From Rhodococcus sp. B50 (GTDB lineage: Bacteria; Actinomycetota; Actinomycetes; Mycobacteriales; Mycobacteriaceae), in contig NZ_WPAG02000003.1 of NCBI RefSeq assembly GCF_013602415.1, positions 310,001 through 374,000 of the forward strand: a stretch of DNA of 64,000 nucleotides, given 5' to 3'. Numbering within the stretch: position 1 is the first letter of the stretch; every line of letters begins with the position of its first letter. The position numbers and the translations under genes were made by a program. The notes beneath the pieces were generated by a model. That model was not told the DNA's origin. It saw only the letters and a program-made list of their open reading frames with translations, and made no database searches. Below are positions 1 to 8,489 of the stretch, one piece after another.

Positions 1-198
1 CGCAGGCTGCCTCAGCCCGATCTCAGCCCCTGCAATAGGGCTCCCGTGGGGACGGCACCGACCCTAACACCCGCCTCGTCCCACTGCAGATGTAGCTGCC
101 CCTGCCCTCCGAGGCCGCGAGCTCGGCCCCTCCTTTACGAGCTGCAAGGAGGTACTCTTCTATATGTCATTGACTGCTGACTCGAGGAGACCGGGACC

Positions 199-537
199 TT
201 GTCCGCACAGCTGGCCTTCGATGCCCTCGCCGACCCTGTACGGCGAGCCATTCTCACTGTGCTGGCAGAGCGCGATGAATGCAGTGTGAACGAACTGGTC
301 GAACAGATCGACAGCGTGGGACGCACCGGGGTCTCGAACCACCTCCGAATCCTGCGGCATGCGGGATTGGTCACCGAACGTAAGGTTGGCCGCTTCCGCT
401 TCTATTCGGTCGACCCCGCCGGTCCCGCCCGGGACGTCATCGCGATGTTGCACGACTTGTTCCGAGGAGCGCTGGCAGATGCCGTGGAGGCCGCAGACCG
501 CACCGCTATCACCGACACAACCTTGCGACGCGCATAG
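199..537 (+). CDS. nhlD: ArsR-type winged-helix regulator of the nitrile hydratase cluster (NhlD-like)
   Basis: This is a 112-residue protein made almost entirely of an ArsR-like winged helix. Residues 5-30 carry the LADPVRRAIL..L pattern of the family, the recognition helix is around VSNHLRILRHAGLV (about 45-58) and the beta wing is KVGRFRFYSVDP. No ArsR metal-binding Cys pair (CxC) is visible, so an organic inducer is more likely than a metal. I chose the TTG start at 199 because a GAGGAGA ribosome site ends 9 bases before it. It lies 15 bases before the nhlC-like gene. In R. rhodochrous J1 the equivalent NhlD works with NhlC to control amide-inducible nitrile hydratase expression; the same role is inferred here from position. 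Confidence 0.85.
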   Translation: MSAQLAFDALADPVRRAILTVLAERDECSVNELVEQIDSVGRTGVSNHLRILRHAGLVTERKVGRFRFYSVDPAGPARDVIAMLHDLFRGALADAVEAADRTAITDTTLRRA

Positions 538-552
538 CTTCCAGGGAACACG

Positions 553-1968
553 GTGACCCAGCTCGTACTGCACGCGGAAGAGTGGACCGCATCCCCACCC
601 TCGGCGGCCTACAGTCTTTTCGGAGCAGGCGCGGAGGCGGGATGGCTGTTCGGCGCGGTATGCGATCGGGTCGAACCCGGTGCCGCCGTGCGTATGGCGG
701 TCCACCTCAGCGGTTCCGGAGCAAAGCCGATCGAAATCCTCGGCCGTATTGCTGCCGCACGTCCGCATGCGTACCTCGATATCGTGCACGACCAGCCTTG
801 GCGAGGGCGTATCAAACTCCGTTTCGAAGCCGCAAATGGTGGCACGAGGGTTCGGCTTATCGCCGAACTCGACCAGCCTGGATTGGAATGGCTGATGCGC
901 CGTCGAGGGTTCCCCACCTCTCAAAACGCCTCTTCCCGTCCCCGTTTGGGCTTGTTGACGTCGAAATCCGGACCCGGCAGTCTTTTCGCCACCTCAATCG
1001 ACAACGCTGCCATGCTGGCACTGGAGGAAATCAATGCTGAGGGCGGTATCCACGGCCGTCCAGTCGAGTTGATCGTGGGTGATGACGCCACAGACCCGGA
1101 GACCGGCGTCATGGAAGCGCGGCGACTCGTCCAGGCAGGTTGCCGGACCATCCTGGTCGCCGCCACATCGGCTACCTACACCGCCGTTGCCGAGGCACTC
1201 AGCGATGCACCCGTGCTGCTGGTGCAGCCGGTCATGAACGAAGGAGGGAGCGGCGATCGTCTCCGTCTCCAGCTCGGTGAGCGGCCGGACGACCAGTTGG
1301 CAGCAGCCGTGAAGCCGCTCATGCGGATGGAGGGGGTGCGACGATGGTTTCTGGCCGGTGACGATTATTGTTGGCCCCGCACGACACACGGCTTGGCTCG
1401 CCAACTGTTGCCCCGGTACGGCGCCCGAGTCGTCGGAGAAAAGTTCGCGTCCATGGGGACTCGAGACTTCGCCCCGATCATCGAAGCGATCCAGAAATCG
1501 GGTGCCGACATCGTACTGTCGACCTTCGACGGAGCTGATGCTGTTGCCTTCGAACGGCAGTGCTATGCAATGGGATTGCGGGATCAGTGCATTACACTTG
1601 CGCCGGCCTTGGAAGAGTCCACGCTGACGTATATCGGCGACGAAGCGGCCCGTGGCCTCTACACCGTCTCGGGGTACTTCCAAAGATTGCAAACGGATGG
1701 CAACGCCTCGCTTCTGAAGAGGTACCAGGCGGAGTTCGGTCCTTGGGCACCGCCGCTGTCGACGTTGAGCGAGTCTGTATTCGAGGCAGTTCACATATGG
1801 TGGCAGGCGGCCCGGAAAGCCGAGTATAGCGAGCGGATCGCCGCAGCAATGCGTCACGGCGAGTTTCAGCTACCTCGGGGCACCGTTACTTTGAGCGAGG
1901 ACCGACTCAGACAGCAGCTCTATTTGACGAAAGCGACTGGCACGGAACTGTATCCCGCCATCGGGTAA
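553..1968 (+). CDS. nhlC: AmiC/NhlC-like amide-sensing regulator with an N-terminal SRPBCC-like domain
   Basis: The protein has 471 residues in two parts. Residues 1 to about 120 look like an SRPBCC/START-type domain (EEWTASPPSAAYSLF, then alternating strands ending RVRLIAELDQPGLEWLMRRR). Residues 130-465 are a type I periplasmic-binding fold of the AmiC/branched-chain amino acid receptor kind (PRLGLLTSKSG, AALEEINAEGGI, ELIVGDDATDP, VGEKFASMGTRDFAPII). There is no signal peptide, so it should be a cytoplasmic sensor, like AmiC of the Pseudomonas amidase operon. It starts with GTG at 553, just after nhlD, and is probably cotranscribed with it. The likely role is to bind an amide and relieve or trigger control of the downstream operon, as proposed for NhlC in strain J1. 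Confidence 0.85.
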   Translation: MTQLVLHAEEWTASPPSAAYSLFGAGAEAGWLFGAVCDRVEPGAAVRMAVHLSGSGAKPIEILGRIAAARPHAYLDIVHDQPWRGRIKLRFEAANGGTRVRLIAELDQPGLEWLMRRRGFPTSQNASSRPRLGLLTSKSGPGSLFATSIDNAAMLALEEINAEGGIHGRPVELIVGDDATDPETGVMEARRLVQAGCRTILVAATSATYTAVAEALSDAPVLLVQPVMNEGGSGDRLRLQLGERPDDQLAAAVKPLMRMEGVRRWFLAGDDYCWPRTTHGLARQLLPRYGARVVGEKFASMGTRDFAPIIEAIQKSGADIVLSTFDGADAVAFERQCYAMGLRDQCITLAPALEESTLTYIGDEAARGLYTVSGYFQRLQTDGNASLLKRYQAEFGPWAPPLSTLSESVFEAVHIWWQAARKAEYSERIAAAMRHGEFQLPRGTVTLSEDRLRQQLYLTKATGTELYPAIG

Positions 1969-2780
1969 GTTCGAGACCACGATTTCTGGTACCGAAGTCC
2001 AGGGTATGCGTCTTGATCACCTCGACGTGGTTGCGTCCGCCTACCGCTTCGATCTTCGGCGGGCGGATGCGAAACCTCCGGGACCGCCGTGTGCACCTCT
2101 CAGGTCGTCTATGCATCAGTGTCGTCAGGATTGCTTCCGACTACGATCAGGCTCCGCGTCATCGCTGTTTGGCGCGATGTCGATCCCGGTCAAGGCGACG
2201 ATGACGGCTGCCAGATCCTCCTCTGTCGGATCGGGACCGGATGCGGAGGTCGAGACTTTCTGCCCCGGTGAGGTCTGGTTCCCTCTCGGGGGTGGCTCTG
2301 GCTTCATTCTCCATCCTCCTTTGTGCACGTCTCACTGCGGCACATCTGGCCACAGTTCAGCATCTTATGAGATACCTCCGAATGCAGACGGTTCACCGCT
2401 CCTTCCGACAGGAATAGACGAGCGTCTTCCAGTAGCCGAAGCGGGCAGCAGTGTGGTTGAATTTGTTGCCGTCGGCGCTGTCGACGGCAGAATGAATGCG
2501 CAGCAATTGAACTCAGGTTGGCGACCAACTGCTGGGCTGTCCATAGCGCGTCGGGGCAATACAAGCAAGAACAAGAATGACTGCCACAACGCTGTGCCGA
2601 CACACGCGAGTGCGGCGCTCCACTGTACGCAGCCCGTCCACAGGATCGGTCTCCAAGATCGCGCCTCCAAACGGCTGACGGGGAGGTTCACTTCCTCCAC
2701 GGAGCGACTCGCGCTGACGCCGCTACGTCCGGACAGCCCGCAGCTCGGATCGCCCTGTCCGGCGGTAACAAAACGGTACA
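1969..2780. other. Long non-coding control region between nhlC and nhlB
   Basis: About 0.8 kb separates the regulator genes from the structural operon. Open frames cross it, but none has a ribosome site, a protein-like composition or a recognisable domain, so I treat them as chance. The length suggests extended cis-control of the nitrile hydratase promoter; I see no clear hairpin or riboswitch in it. Confidence 0.5.
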
Positions 2781-2798
2781 CGTCATTAGGTCATGACG
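2781..2798. promoter_or_regulatory. Inverted repeat next to the nhlB promoter, candidate operator
   Basis: CGTCAT (2781-2786) and ATGACG (2793-2798) form a perfect 6-bp inverted repeat with a 6-base spacer, ending two bases before the -35 box. The phrase CATTAGG recurs as a direct repeat on both sides. The position suits an operator for NhlD or an activator; this is inference. Confidence 0.5.
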
Positions 2799-2800
2799 TA

Positions 2801-2852
2801 TTGACGCATTAGGCGAGGGCGCATAGGGTTGGTGACTCACGGCACAAGGAGA
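2801..2852 (+). promoter_or_regulatory. Sigma-70-type promoter and ribosome site of nhlB
   Basis: TTGACG (2801-2806) and TAGGGT (2824-2829) are 17 bases apart, a good match to a housekeeping actinobacterial promoter. AAGGAG (2847-2852) precedes the ATG at 2860 by seven bases. Transcription would start near 2836 and give a short leader. Confidence 0.65.
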
Positions 2853-2859
2853 GCATTTC

Positions 2860-3540
2860 ATGGATGGAATCCACGATCTCGGTGGCCGCGCCGGCCTAGG
2901 CCCCGTCAACCCCGAATCCGATGAACCTGTTTTCCACTCCGATTGGGAGCGGTCAGTTTTGACGATGTTTCCGGCGATGGCGCTGGCCGGCGCGTTCAAT
3001 CTCGACCAATTCCGGGGCGCGATGGAACAGATTCCCCCGCACGACTATCTGACCTCGCAATACTACGAGCACTGGATGCACGCGATGATCCACCACGGCA
3101 TCGAGGCAGGCATCTTCGATCCCAACGAACTCGACCGCCGCACCCAGTACTACATGGACCATCCGGACGAAACGACCCCCACGCGGCAGGATCCGCAACT
3201 AGTGGAGACGATCTCGCAACTGATCACCCACGGAGCCGACTACCGACGCCCAACCGACACCGAGGCCGCATTCACCGTAGGCGACAAAGTCATCGTGCGG
3301 CCGGACGCCTCACCGAACACCCACACCCGCCGCGCCGGGTACGTCCGTGGCCGTGTCGGCGAAATCGTAGCGACCCACGGCGCGTATGTCTTCCCGGACA
3401 CCAACGCACTCGGCACCGGCGAAAGCCCCGAACACCTGTACACCGTGCGGTTCTCGGCGACCGAATTGTGGGGTGAACCGGCCGCCCCGAACGTCGTCAA
3501 CCACATCGACGTGTTCGAACCGTACCTGCTACCGGCCTGA
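2860..3540 (+). CDS. nhlB: Cobalt-type nitrile hydratase beta subunit
   Basis: This is the beta subunit of nitrile hydratase, which hydrates nitriles to amides with the alpha subunit. It opens with the family signature MDGIHDLGG. Arg52 (in LDQFRGAME), one of the conserved arginines that contact the oxidised alpha cysteines, is present. The C-terminal SH3-like barrel starts near residue 135 (FTVGDKVIVRP) and carries the conserved HTRRAGYVRGRVG. The length of 226 residues equals that of the low-molecular-mass enzyme of R. rhodochrous J1 rather than the 229-residue high-mass form. Beta precedes alpha by 63 bases, the order usual for cobalt enzymes. Confidence 0.97.
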   Translation: MDGIHDLGGRAGLGPVNPESDEPVFHSDWERSVLTMFPAMALAGAFNLDQFRGAMEQIPPHDYLTSQYYEHWMHAMIHHGIEAGIFDPNELDRRTQYYMDHPDETTPTRQDPQLVETISQLITHGADYRRPTDTEAAFTVGDKVIVRPDASPNTHTRRAGYVRGRVGEIVATHGAYVFPDTNALGTGESPEHLYTVRFSATELWGEPAAPNVVNHIDVFEPYLLPA

Positions 3541-3603
3541 CCAGGTCATCCGGTCCACCCAGCGAGACGACCCTTCACCACCGACAGAAACGAGTCCACC
3601 CCG

Positions 3604-4227
3604 ATGACCGCCCACAATCCCGTCCAGGGCACGTTGCCACGATCGAATGAGGCGATCGCCGCACGCGTGAAGGCCATGGAGGCCATCCTCGTCGACAAGG
3701 GCCTGATCTCCACCGACGCCATCGACCACATGTCGTCGGTCTACGAGAACGAGGTCGGTCCTCAACTCGGCGCCAAGATCGTCGCCCGCGCCTGGGTCGA
3801 TCCCGAGTTCAAGCAGCGCCTGCTCACCGACGCCACCAGCGCCTGCCGCGAAATGGGCGTCGGCGGCATGCAGGGCGAAGAAATGGTCGTGCTGGAAAAC
3901 ACCGACACGGTCCACAACATGGTCGTATGCACCTTGTGCTCGTGCTATCCGTGGCCGGTTCTCGGCCTGCCACCCAACTGGTACAAATACCCCGCCTACC
4001 GCGCCCGCGCTGTCCGCGACCCCCGAAGTGTGCTGGCCGAATTCGGATATACCCCTGACCCTGACGTCGAGATCCGAATATGGGACTCGAGTGCCGAACT
4101 TCGCTACTGGGTGCTGCCGCAACGCCCAGCTGGCACCGAGGAATTCACCGAAGAACAACTTGCCGACCTCGTCACCCGCGACTCGCTCATCGGCGTATCC
4201 GCCCCCACCGCACCCACCAAGGCCTGA
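3604..4227 (+). CDS. nhlA: Cobalt-type nitrile hydratase alpha subunit
   Basis: This 207-residue subunit binds the catalytic metal. The claw-setting motif VCTLCSC lies at residues 108-114, giving ligands Cys109, Cys112, Ser113 and Cys114. Threonine in the third position is the mark of the cobalt enzyme; iron enzymes have VCSLCSC. Cys112 and Cys114 are the residues that are oxidised to sulfinic and sulfenic acid in the family. The following YPWPVLGLPPNWYK is also strongly conserved. The gene is followed after one base by nhlE, which is expected to act as its maturation or cobalt-exchange partner. The length equals that of NhlA of strain J1. Confidence 0.97.
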   Translation: MTAHNPVQGTLPRSNEAIAARVKAMEAILVDKGLISTDAIDHMSSVYENEVGPQLGAKIVARAWVDPEFKQRLLTDATSACREMGVGGMQGEEMVVLENTDTVHNMVVCTLCSCYPWPVLGLPPNWYKYPAYRARAVRDPRSVLAEFGYTPDPDVEIRIWDSSAELRYWVLPQRPAGTEEFTEEQLADLVTRDSLIGVSAPTAPTKA

Positions 4228-4228
4228 C

Positions 4229-4675
4229 ATGTCCCGACTCAACGAGCAACCCCACCCGGATCTCGAAGACAGCCTCGGCGACCTGGTGCAGAATCTGCCG
4301 TTCAACGAACGAATCCCTCGCCGCTCCGGCGAGGTCGCCTTCGATCAAGCCTGGGAGATCCGCGCCTTCAGCATTGCCACCGCCTTGCATGCCCAGGGCC
4401 GATTCGAATGGGACGAATTCCAGTCCCGCCTGATCGAGTCGATCAAACAGTGGGAGGCCGAACACGCCACCACCGAGCAGTGGAGCTACTACGAGCGTTG
4501 GATGCTCGCACTCGAAGAGTTGATGCGCGACAAGGGATTGGTCGCTGGCGAGGAGCTCGAGCACCGTACCGAGCAGGTGCTGGCAACGCCCGCCGGCGCC
4601 CATCACCAGCACGCCGTGCGTGATCCCATCGCCGTGCACGCCACCGGCACACCCACCTCTGACTCCAACGGGTAG
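4229..4675 (+). CDS. nhlE: Nitrile hydratase activator / self-subunit-swapping maturation protein
   Basis: The protein has 148 residues and resembles the N-terminal part of nitrile hydratase beta subunits (FNERIPRRSGEVAFDQAWEIRAFSIATALHAQGRFEWDEF, with WSYYERWMLALEELM). Proteins of this family form a complex with the apo alpha subunit and deliver cobalt-loaded, oxidised alpha by subunit swapping. The ATG is one base after the alpha stop, so translation is likely coupled. The C-terminus is low-complexity and rich in His and Thr (from about 125), which could bind cobalt. The length matches NhlE of R. rhodochrous J1. Confidence 0.93.
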   Translation: MSRLNEQPHPDLEDSLGDLVQNLPFNERIPRRSGEVAFDQAWEIRAFSIATALHAQGRFEWDEFQSRLIESIKQWEAEHATTEQWSYYERWMLALEELMRDKGLVAGEELEHRTEQVLATPAGAHHQHAVRDPIAVHATGTPTSDSNG

Positions 4676-4955
4676 CCCGGAGCCTCGTCGTCGCGAGTTC
4701 AACGGGTTCACCGACGTCGAGTCGTTCGCGGAGGCGCGTTCCGCGTAACAGCGACTGTTGGTGTGAAGCCCCGGACGCCGCGACGTCGGCATATTCCCGG
4801 TCTTCAGACCCGGCTCCGCCGCGGACCGACGGCGCATCGCCGGTACAGCAGCTCCAACCGGGCCGGATCATGTCCGCACCGCACACGCGGACACCCCGAA
4901 CATTTCAGCCTCAGGCGTATCCAGAAACGCTGCGAATCATCTGAAGGACAAGCGT

Positions 4956-6014
4956 TTGACCAGCACCACCATTACACCGCACCACATAGGTGGTGCCTGG
5001 ACTCGAACCGAGCGTCGACGGCTGGCGTCCGTTGTCGGTGCCATCGTGATCCTGCACTTTTTGGGCGTGGCGCTGTACTTGGGATACTCGGGCAACCCGG
5101 CAGCTGCCGGGGGCCTCGCCGGATCCGGTGTGCTCGCCTACGTGCTCGGCGTCCGTCACGCATTCGACGCCGATCACATTGCGGCAATCGACGACACGAC
5201 ACGCCTGATGCTATTACGCGGACGCCGTCCCGTCGGAGTCGGATTCTTCTTCGCGATGGGACACTCGACCGTCGTCGTTGTTCTTGCTCTGGTCGTGGCA
5301 CTGGGCGCCAGCGCCCTGACCTCAAGCGAACTCGAAGGGGTACAGGAGATCGGCGGGTTGGTCGCCACGATCGTCGCCGTCACCTTCTTGTTGATCGTTG
5401 CAGGACTCAACAGTGTGGTCCTACGCAATCTGCTTTGCCTGTCCCGACGGGTGCGGGCCGGGTCGGACATCACAGGCGATCTCGAGAACAGACTCAGTGA
5501 GCGCGGGCTGTTCACCCGACTGCTGGGCAACCGCTGGCGCGGAGTGGTTCGATCGTCCTGGCACATGTATCCCGTCGGCCTGTTGATGGGACTGGGGCTC
5601 GAGACCGCCTCCGAGGTCACCTTGCTCACCCTCACCGCCTCGGCAGCCACAGGGGGCACGTTGTCGATAGCCGCTGTGCTCAGCCTCCCGTTGCTCTTCG
5701 CCGCGGGGATGAGCACGTTCGACACGGCGGACTCTCTGTTCATGACCCGCGCATACTCCTGGTCGTACCAGGACCCCCAGCGTCGGCTGAACTTCAACAT
5801 TGCGACGACCGGCACCACCGTGGTCATCGGCCTCTTTGTAGCCGGTATCTACGTATGTGCACTACTGGCACACCTGCCCATCTTCGCTGCACTGTCGCCG
5901 ATCGGCAACATCTCCGATAACTTCGAATTCCTCGGCTATGCCGTCGCGGCCGCCTTCATCCTCACCTGGACAGGTGCTTTGCTGTTCAATCACCTGAAAC
6001 CCCAACCGGACTGA
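4956..6014 (+). CDS. nhlF: Cobalt transporter of the NiCoT family
   Basis: This is a 352-residue membrane protein with about eight hydrophobic segments. The NiCoT signature RHAFDADH sits at residues 67-74 and supplies the HX4DH metal-selectivity motif in helix 2. A second family motif, LGLETASEVTLL, lies in the middle. The TTG start at 4956 is preceded by AAGGA; a TTG start is also what I recall for nhlF of strain J1. It imports Co(II) by the proton motive force to supply the nitrile hydratase. The gene lies 280 bases after nhlE; that gap contains no gene I can support and may hold a weak internal promoter. Confidence 0.95.
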   Translation: MTSTTITPHHIGGAWTRTERRRLASVVGAIVILHFLGVALYLGYSGNPAAAGGLAGSGVLAYVLGVRHAFDADHIAAIDDTTRLMLLRGRRPVGVGFFFAMGHSTVVVVLALVVALGASALTSSELEGVQEIGGLVATIVAVTFLLIVAGLNSVVLRNLLCLSRRVRAGSDITGDLENRLSERGLFTRLLGNRWRGVVRSSWHMYPVGLLMGLGLETASEVTLLTLTASAATGGTLSIAAVLSLPLLFAAGMSTFDTADSLFMTRAYSWSYQDPQRRLNFNIATTGTTVVIGLFVAGIYVCALLAHLPIFAALSPIGNISDNFEFLGYAVAAAFILTWTGALLFNHLKPQPD

Positions 6015-6148
6015 CGGCGCCCACTATCACCCCGGACACCCAGATGCCATAGCGCTGACAGACACGCACGACACAGCGCACCACCGAGCGATCCCCCTCC
6101 ATCCCTCCCCCACTCGATGATGCTGTTCACATATGCGGAAGGAACCCC

Positions 6149-7696
6149 ATGTCTTCGTTGACTCCACCCAATTCCCACCGAATGTCGGCACTGAACAACC
6201 ACTTCCGATTCGGTCTGACGACACCGGAACTCAAGGAGTTCGCACCGGCCCTCGAAGCGACGCTCGCGTCCTCCGAAACCGTCGAACGCCTCTACGAGCG
6301 CACCGCGCCCGAGCCGCCTCAGCGGTCGTGGACCTCGCCCCCGGCGGATGAGAACCCACTGAGCGCCTGGTACGTCACCACCTCGATCAACGAAACCGCA
6401 GAAGGTCCCCTCGCCGGGCGAACCGTCGCCGTGAAAGACAACGTCGCAGTCGCCGGCGTGCCGATGATGAACGGCTCCCGAACCGTCGAGGGCTTCACCC
6501 CACGCTACGACGCCACCGTCGTACGCCGATTGCTCGACGCCGGCGCAACAATCGCCGGTAAATCGGTGTGTGAAGATCTCTGCTTCTCCGGCGCCAGTTT
6601 CACATCCCAACCCCAGCCGGTCCGCAACCCCTGGGACGAAAGCCGCATCACCGGCGGCTCGTCCAGCGGCAGCGGCGCCCTGGTCGCCAGCGGCCAGGTG
6701 GACATGGCAGTCGGCGGCGACCAGGGCGGTTCGATCCGCATCCCCGCCGCGTTCTGCGGCATCGTCGGACACAAACCCACCCACGGACTGGTCCCCTACA
6801 CGGGAGCATTTCCCATCGAACGGACCATCGACCACCTCGGTCCGATGACACGCACGGTCAGCGACGCCGCCGCGATGCTCACCGTGCTCGCGGGCACCGA
6901 CGGCCTCGATCCCCGACAGATCCACCAGATCGAACCGGTGGACTACCTCGCGGCGCTGACCCAACCGGCATCGGGTCTGCGCGTCGGTGTCGTCACCGAA
7001 GGCTTCGACACCCCTGTCACAGACGCTGCCGTCGACAATGCCGTACGCACCGCCGTCGACGTACTACGCTCGGCCGGACTTACCGTCGAAGAGGTCTCGA
7101 TCCCCTGGCACCGCGATGCGATGGCAGTCTGGAATGTGATCGCCACCGAGGGAGCGGCCTACCAGATGCTCGACGGTAATGCCTACGGCATGAACACCGA
7201 CGGTTTCTACGATCCCGAACTGATCGCCCACTTCTCCCGTCAACGACTCGAGCACGGTCACCAACTGTCGAAGACGGTCAAACTCGTCGGGATGTCCGGG
7301 CGCTACACATTCGAGGTAGGCGGCGGCAAGTACTACGCCATGGCCCGCCAACTCGTCCCCGAAGTCCGCGCCGCCTACGACGCAGCCTTGGCGCGGTACG
7401 ACGTGCTGGTGATGCCCACCCTCCCCTACACCGCCACCAAGATCCCGACCACGGACATTCCGTTGGCCGACTATCTGGACACCGCACTGTCGATGATCAT
7501 CAACACCGCACCATTCGACGTCACCGGTCACCCCGCCTGCAGTGTCCCCGCTGATCTGGTCCACGGTCTTCCCACCGGAATGATGATCATCGGCAAGCAT
7601 TTCGACGACGCAACGGTGCTGCGCGTCGCCAATCTCTACGAACATGCAGTCGGCAACTACCCTGTCCCGCCGGCTGCAGCCAGCACCCTCGCGTAA
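6149..7696 (+). CDS. amdA: Aliphatic amidase of the amidase-signature family
   Basis: The enzyme converts the amide made by nitrile hydratase to acid and ammonia. It has 515 residues. The Ser-cisSer-Lys machinery is complete: Lys96 in AVKDN, the GGSSSGSG loop at 169-176, and Asp191/Ser195 in GGDQGGSIRIPA. Asp191 and Ser195 are the residues shown to be essential in the R. rhodochrous J1 amidase, and the numbering fits exactly. The ATG at 6149 follows GGAAGGA. It is the last gene of the nitrile operon, and a hairpin follows at 7704-7748. A preference for small aliphatic amides is inferred from similarity. Confidence 0.96.
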   Translation: MSSLTPPNSHRMSALNNHFRFGLTTPELKEFAPALEATLASSETVERLYERTAPEPPQRSWTSPPADENPLSAWYVTTSINETAEGPLAGRTVAVKDNVAVAGVPMMNGSRTVEGFTPRYDATVVRRLLDAGATIAGKSVCEDLCFSGASFTSQPQPVRNPWDESRITGGSSSGSGALVASGQVDMAVGGDQGGSIRIPAAFCGIVGHKPTHGLVPYTGAFPIERTIDHLGPMTRTVSDAAAMLTVLAGTDGLDPRQIHQIEPVDYLAALTQPASGLRVGVVTEGFDTPVTDAAVDNAVRTAVDVLRSAGLTVEEVSIPWHRDAMAVWNVIATEGAAYQMLDGNAYGMNTDGFYDPELIAHFSRQRLEHGHQLSKTVKLVGMSGRYTFEVGGGKYYAMARQLVPEVRAAYDAALARYDVLVMPTLPYTATKIPTTDIPLADYLDTALSMIINTAPFDVTGHPACSVPADLVHGLPTGMMIIGKHFDDATVLRVANLYEHAVGNYPVPPAAASTLA

Positions 7697-7703
7697 CCCA
7701 TTC

Positions 7704-7748
7704 GCCCGACCGTAGGAGACCATGCACTGCGGACTCGTGCGGTCGGGC
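7704..7748 (+). terminator. Candidate terminator after the amidase gene
   Basis: GCCCGACCG (7704-7712) pairs with CGGTCGGGC (7740-7748). The loop is long (27 bases) and there is no T-run, so this is only a moderate candidate. Confidence 0.45.
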
Positions 7749-7888
7749 CGGAACCGGTGACTGTCGGACACCTCCCTCCCTCGACCCGGGCGCGCGTTCG
7801 GGGAGTGAGGACACTCAGGTCACCGTACATCCCTGCTCTGGAAGGACTTTCCCGAGGAAGGGCACCATTGCCGAGCGAAGGACCCAGC

Positions 7889-8224
7889 ATGCAATCTTGC
7901 GAAGAACGCGTAGAGAACAGCATCCTGATGCTGCGCCCGATCGGCGTGCTGCGCGGCGCCTCGTCGGCTCGGCTGCGGCAGCGCCTGGACCGAGCCCTGG
8001 CCGACAATACCGATGTTGTCGTCGATCTCGGGAGCGTGACCGCTGTAGATTCCACCGGTCTCGGTGTGATGATCCATGCCACCAAGACGGCACGGACGCA
8101 CTGTCGTTCCCTGACATTCGCCGCGCCCAGCAGCCGGGTCAAGGCGATGATCGAACGGACCCGCCTGCAGTCGGTAATCACACTGTCGCCGTCGGTCGAG
8201 GCAGCCATGGAACGCATCCGATGA
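7889..8224 (+). CDS. STAS-domain protein, anti-sigma factor antagonist type
   Basis: The protein has 111 residues and is a single STAS domain. The strand-turn-helix with the phosphorylatable serine is VVDLGSVTAVDSTGLGVMI, where DSTG is the site used by SpoIIAA/RsbV-like proteins. I chose the ATG at 7889 (MQSCEERVEN) because the frame upstream lacks domain similarity and AAGG precedes it. No anti-sigma kinase is adjacent, so its partner must be elsewhere. A stress or envelope sigma-factor switch is the usual role; the target here is unknown. Confidence 0.75.
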   Translation: MQSCEERVENSILMLRPIGVLRGASSARLRQRLDRALADNTDVVVDLGSVTAVDSTGLGVMIHATKTARTHCRSLTFAAPSSRVKAMIERTRLQSVITLSPSVEAAMERIR

Positions 8225-8489
8225 TCCGCCACGCTCGAGCAGGAACAGAAGCTCACCGCTGCAGATCTGCCGGACCACGGCCACCTCTGCACTCCGTCCG
8301 AATCATGGAATCAACAGCAAAACCCATATTCTCGAAAGACGCCCGTGGGCAGTTCACGTCGACAACTGTCACCGGTGCACCCGCGTCGACGCAGCTCGTC
8401 GACCGCACGCGTTCGACCTGCGCACCTGTCGATATCCCGATGCTCACCCGTCGAGTCGGGAAACCTAAAAATCTCGGGGAGGCACCAAT

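Noticed and set aside
2006..2812. Open frame of 268 codons between nhlC and nhlB
   Set aside because: No ribosome site, atypical composition, no domain; it also runs through the well-formed nhlB promoter.
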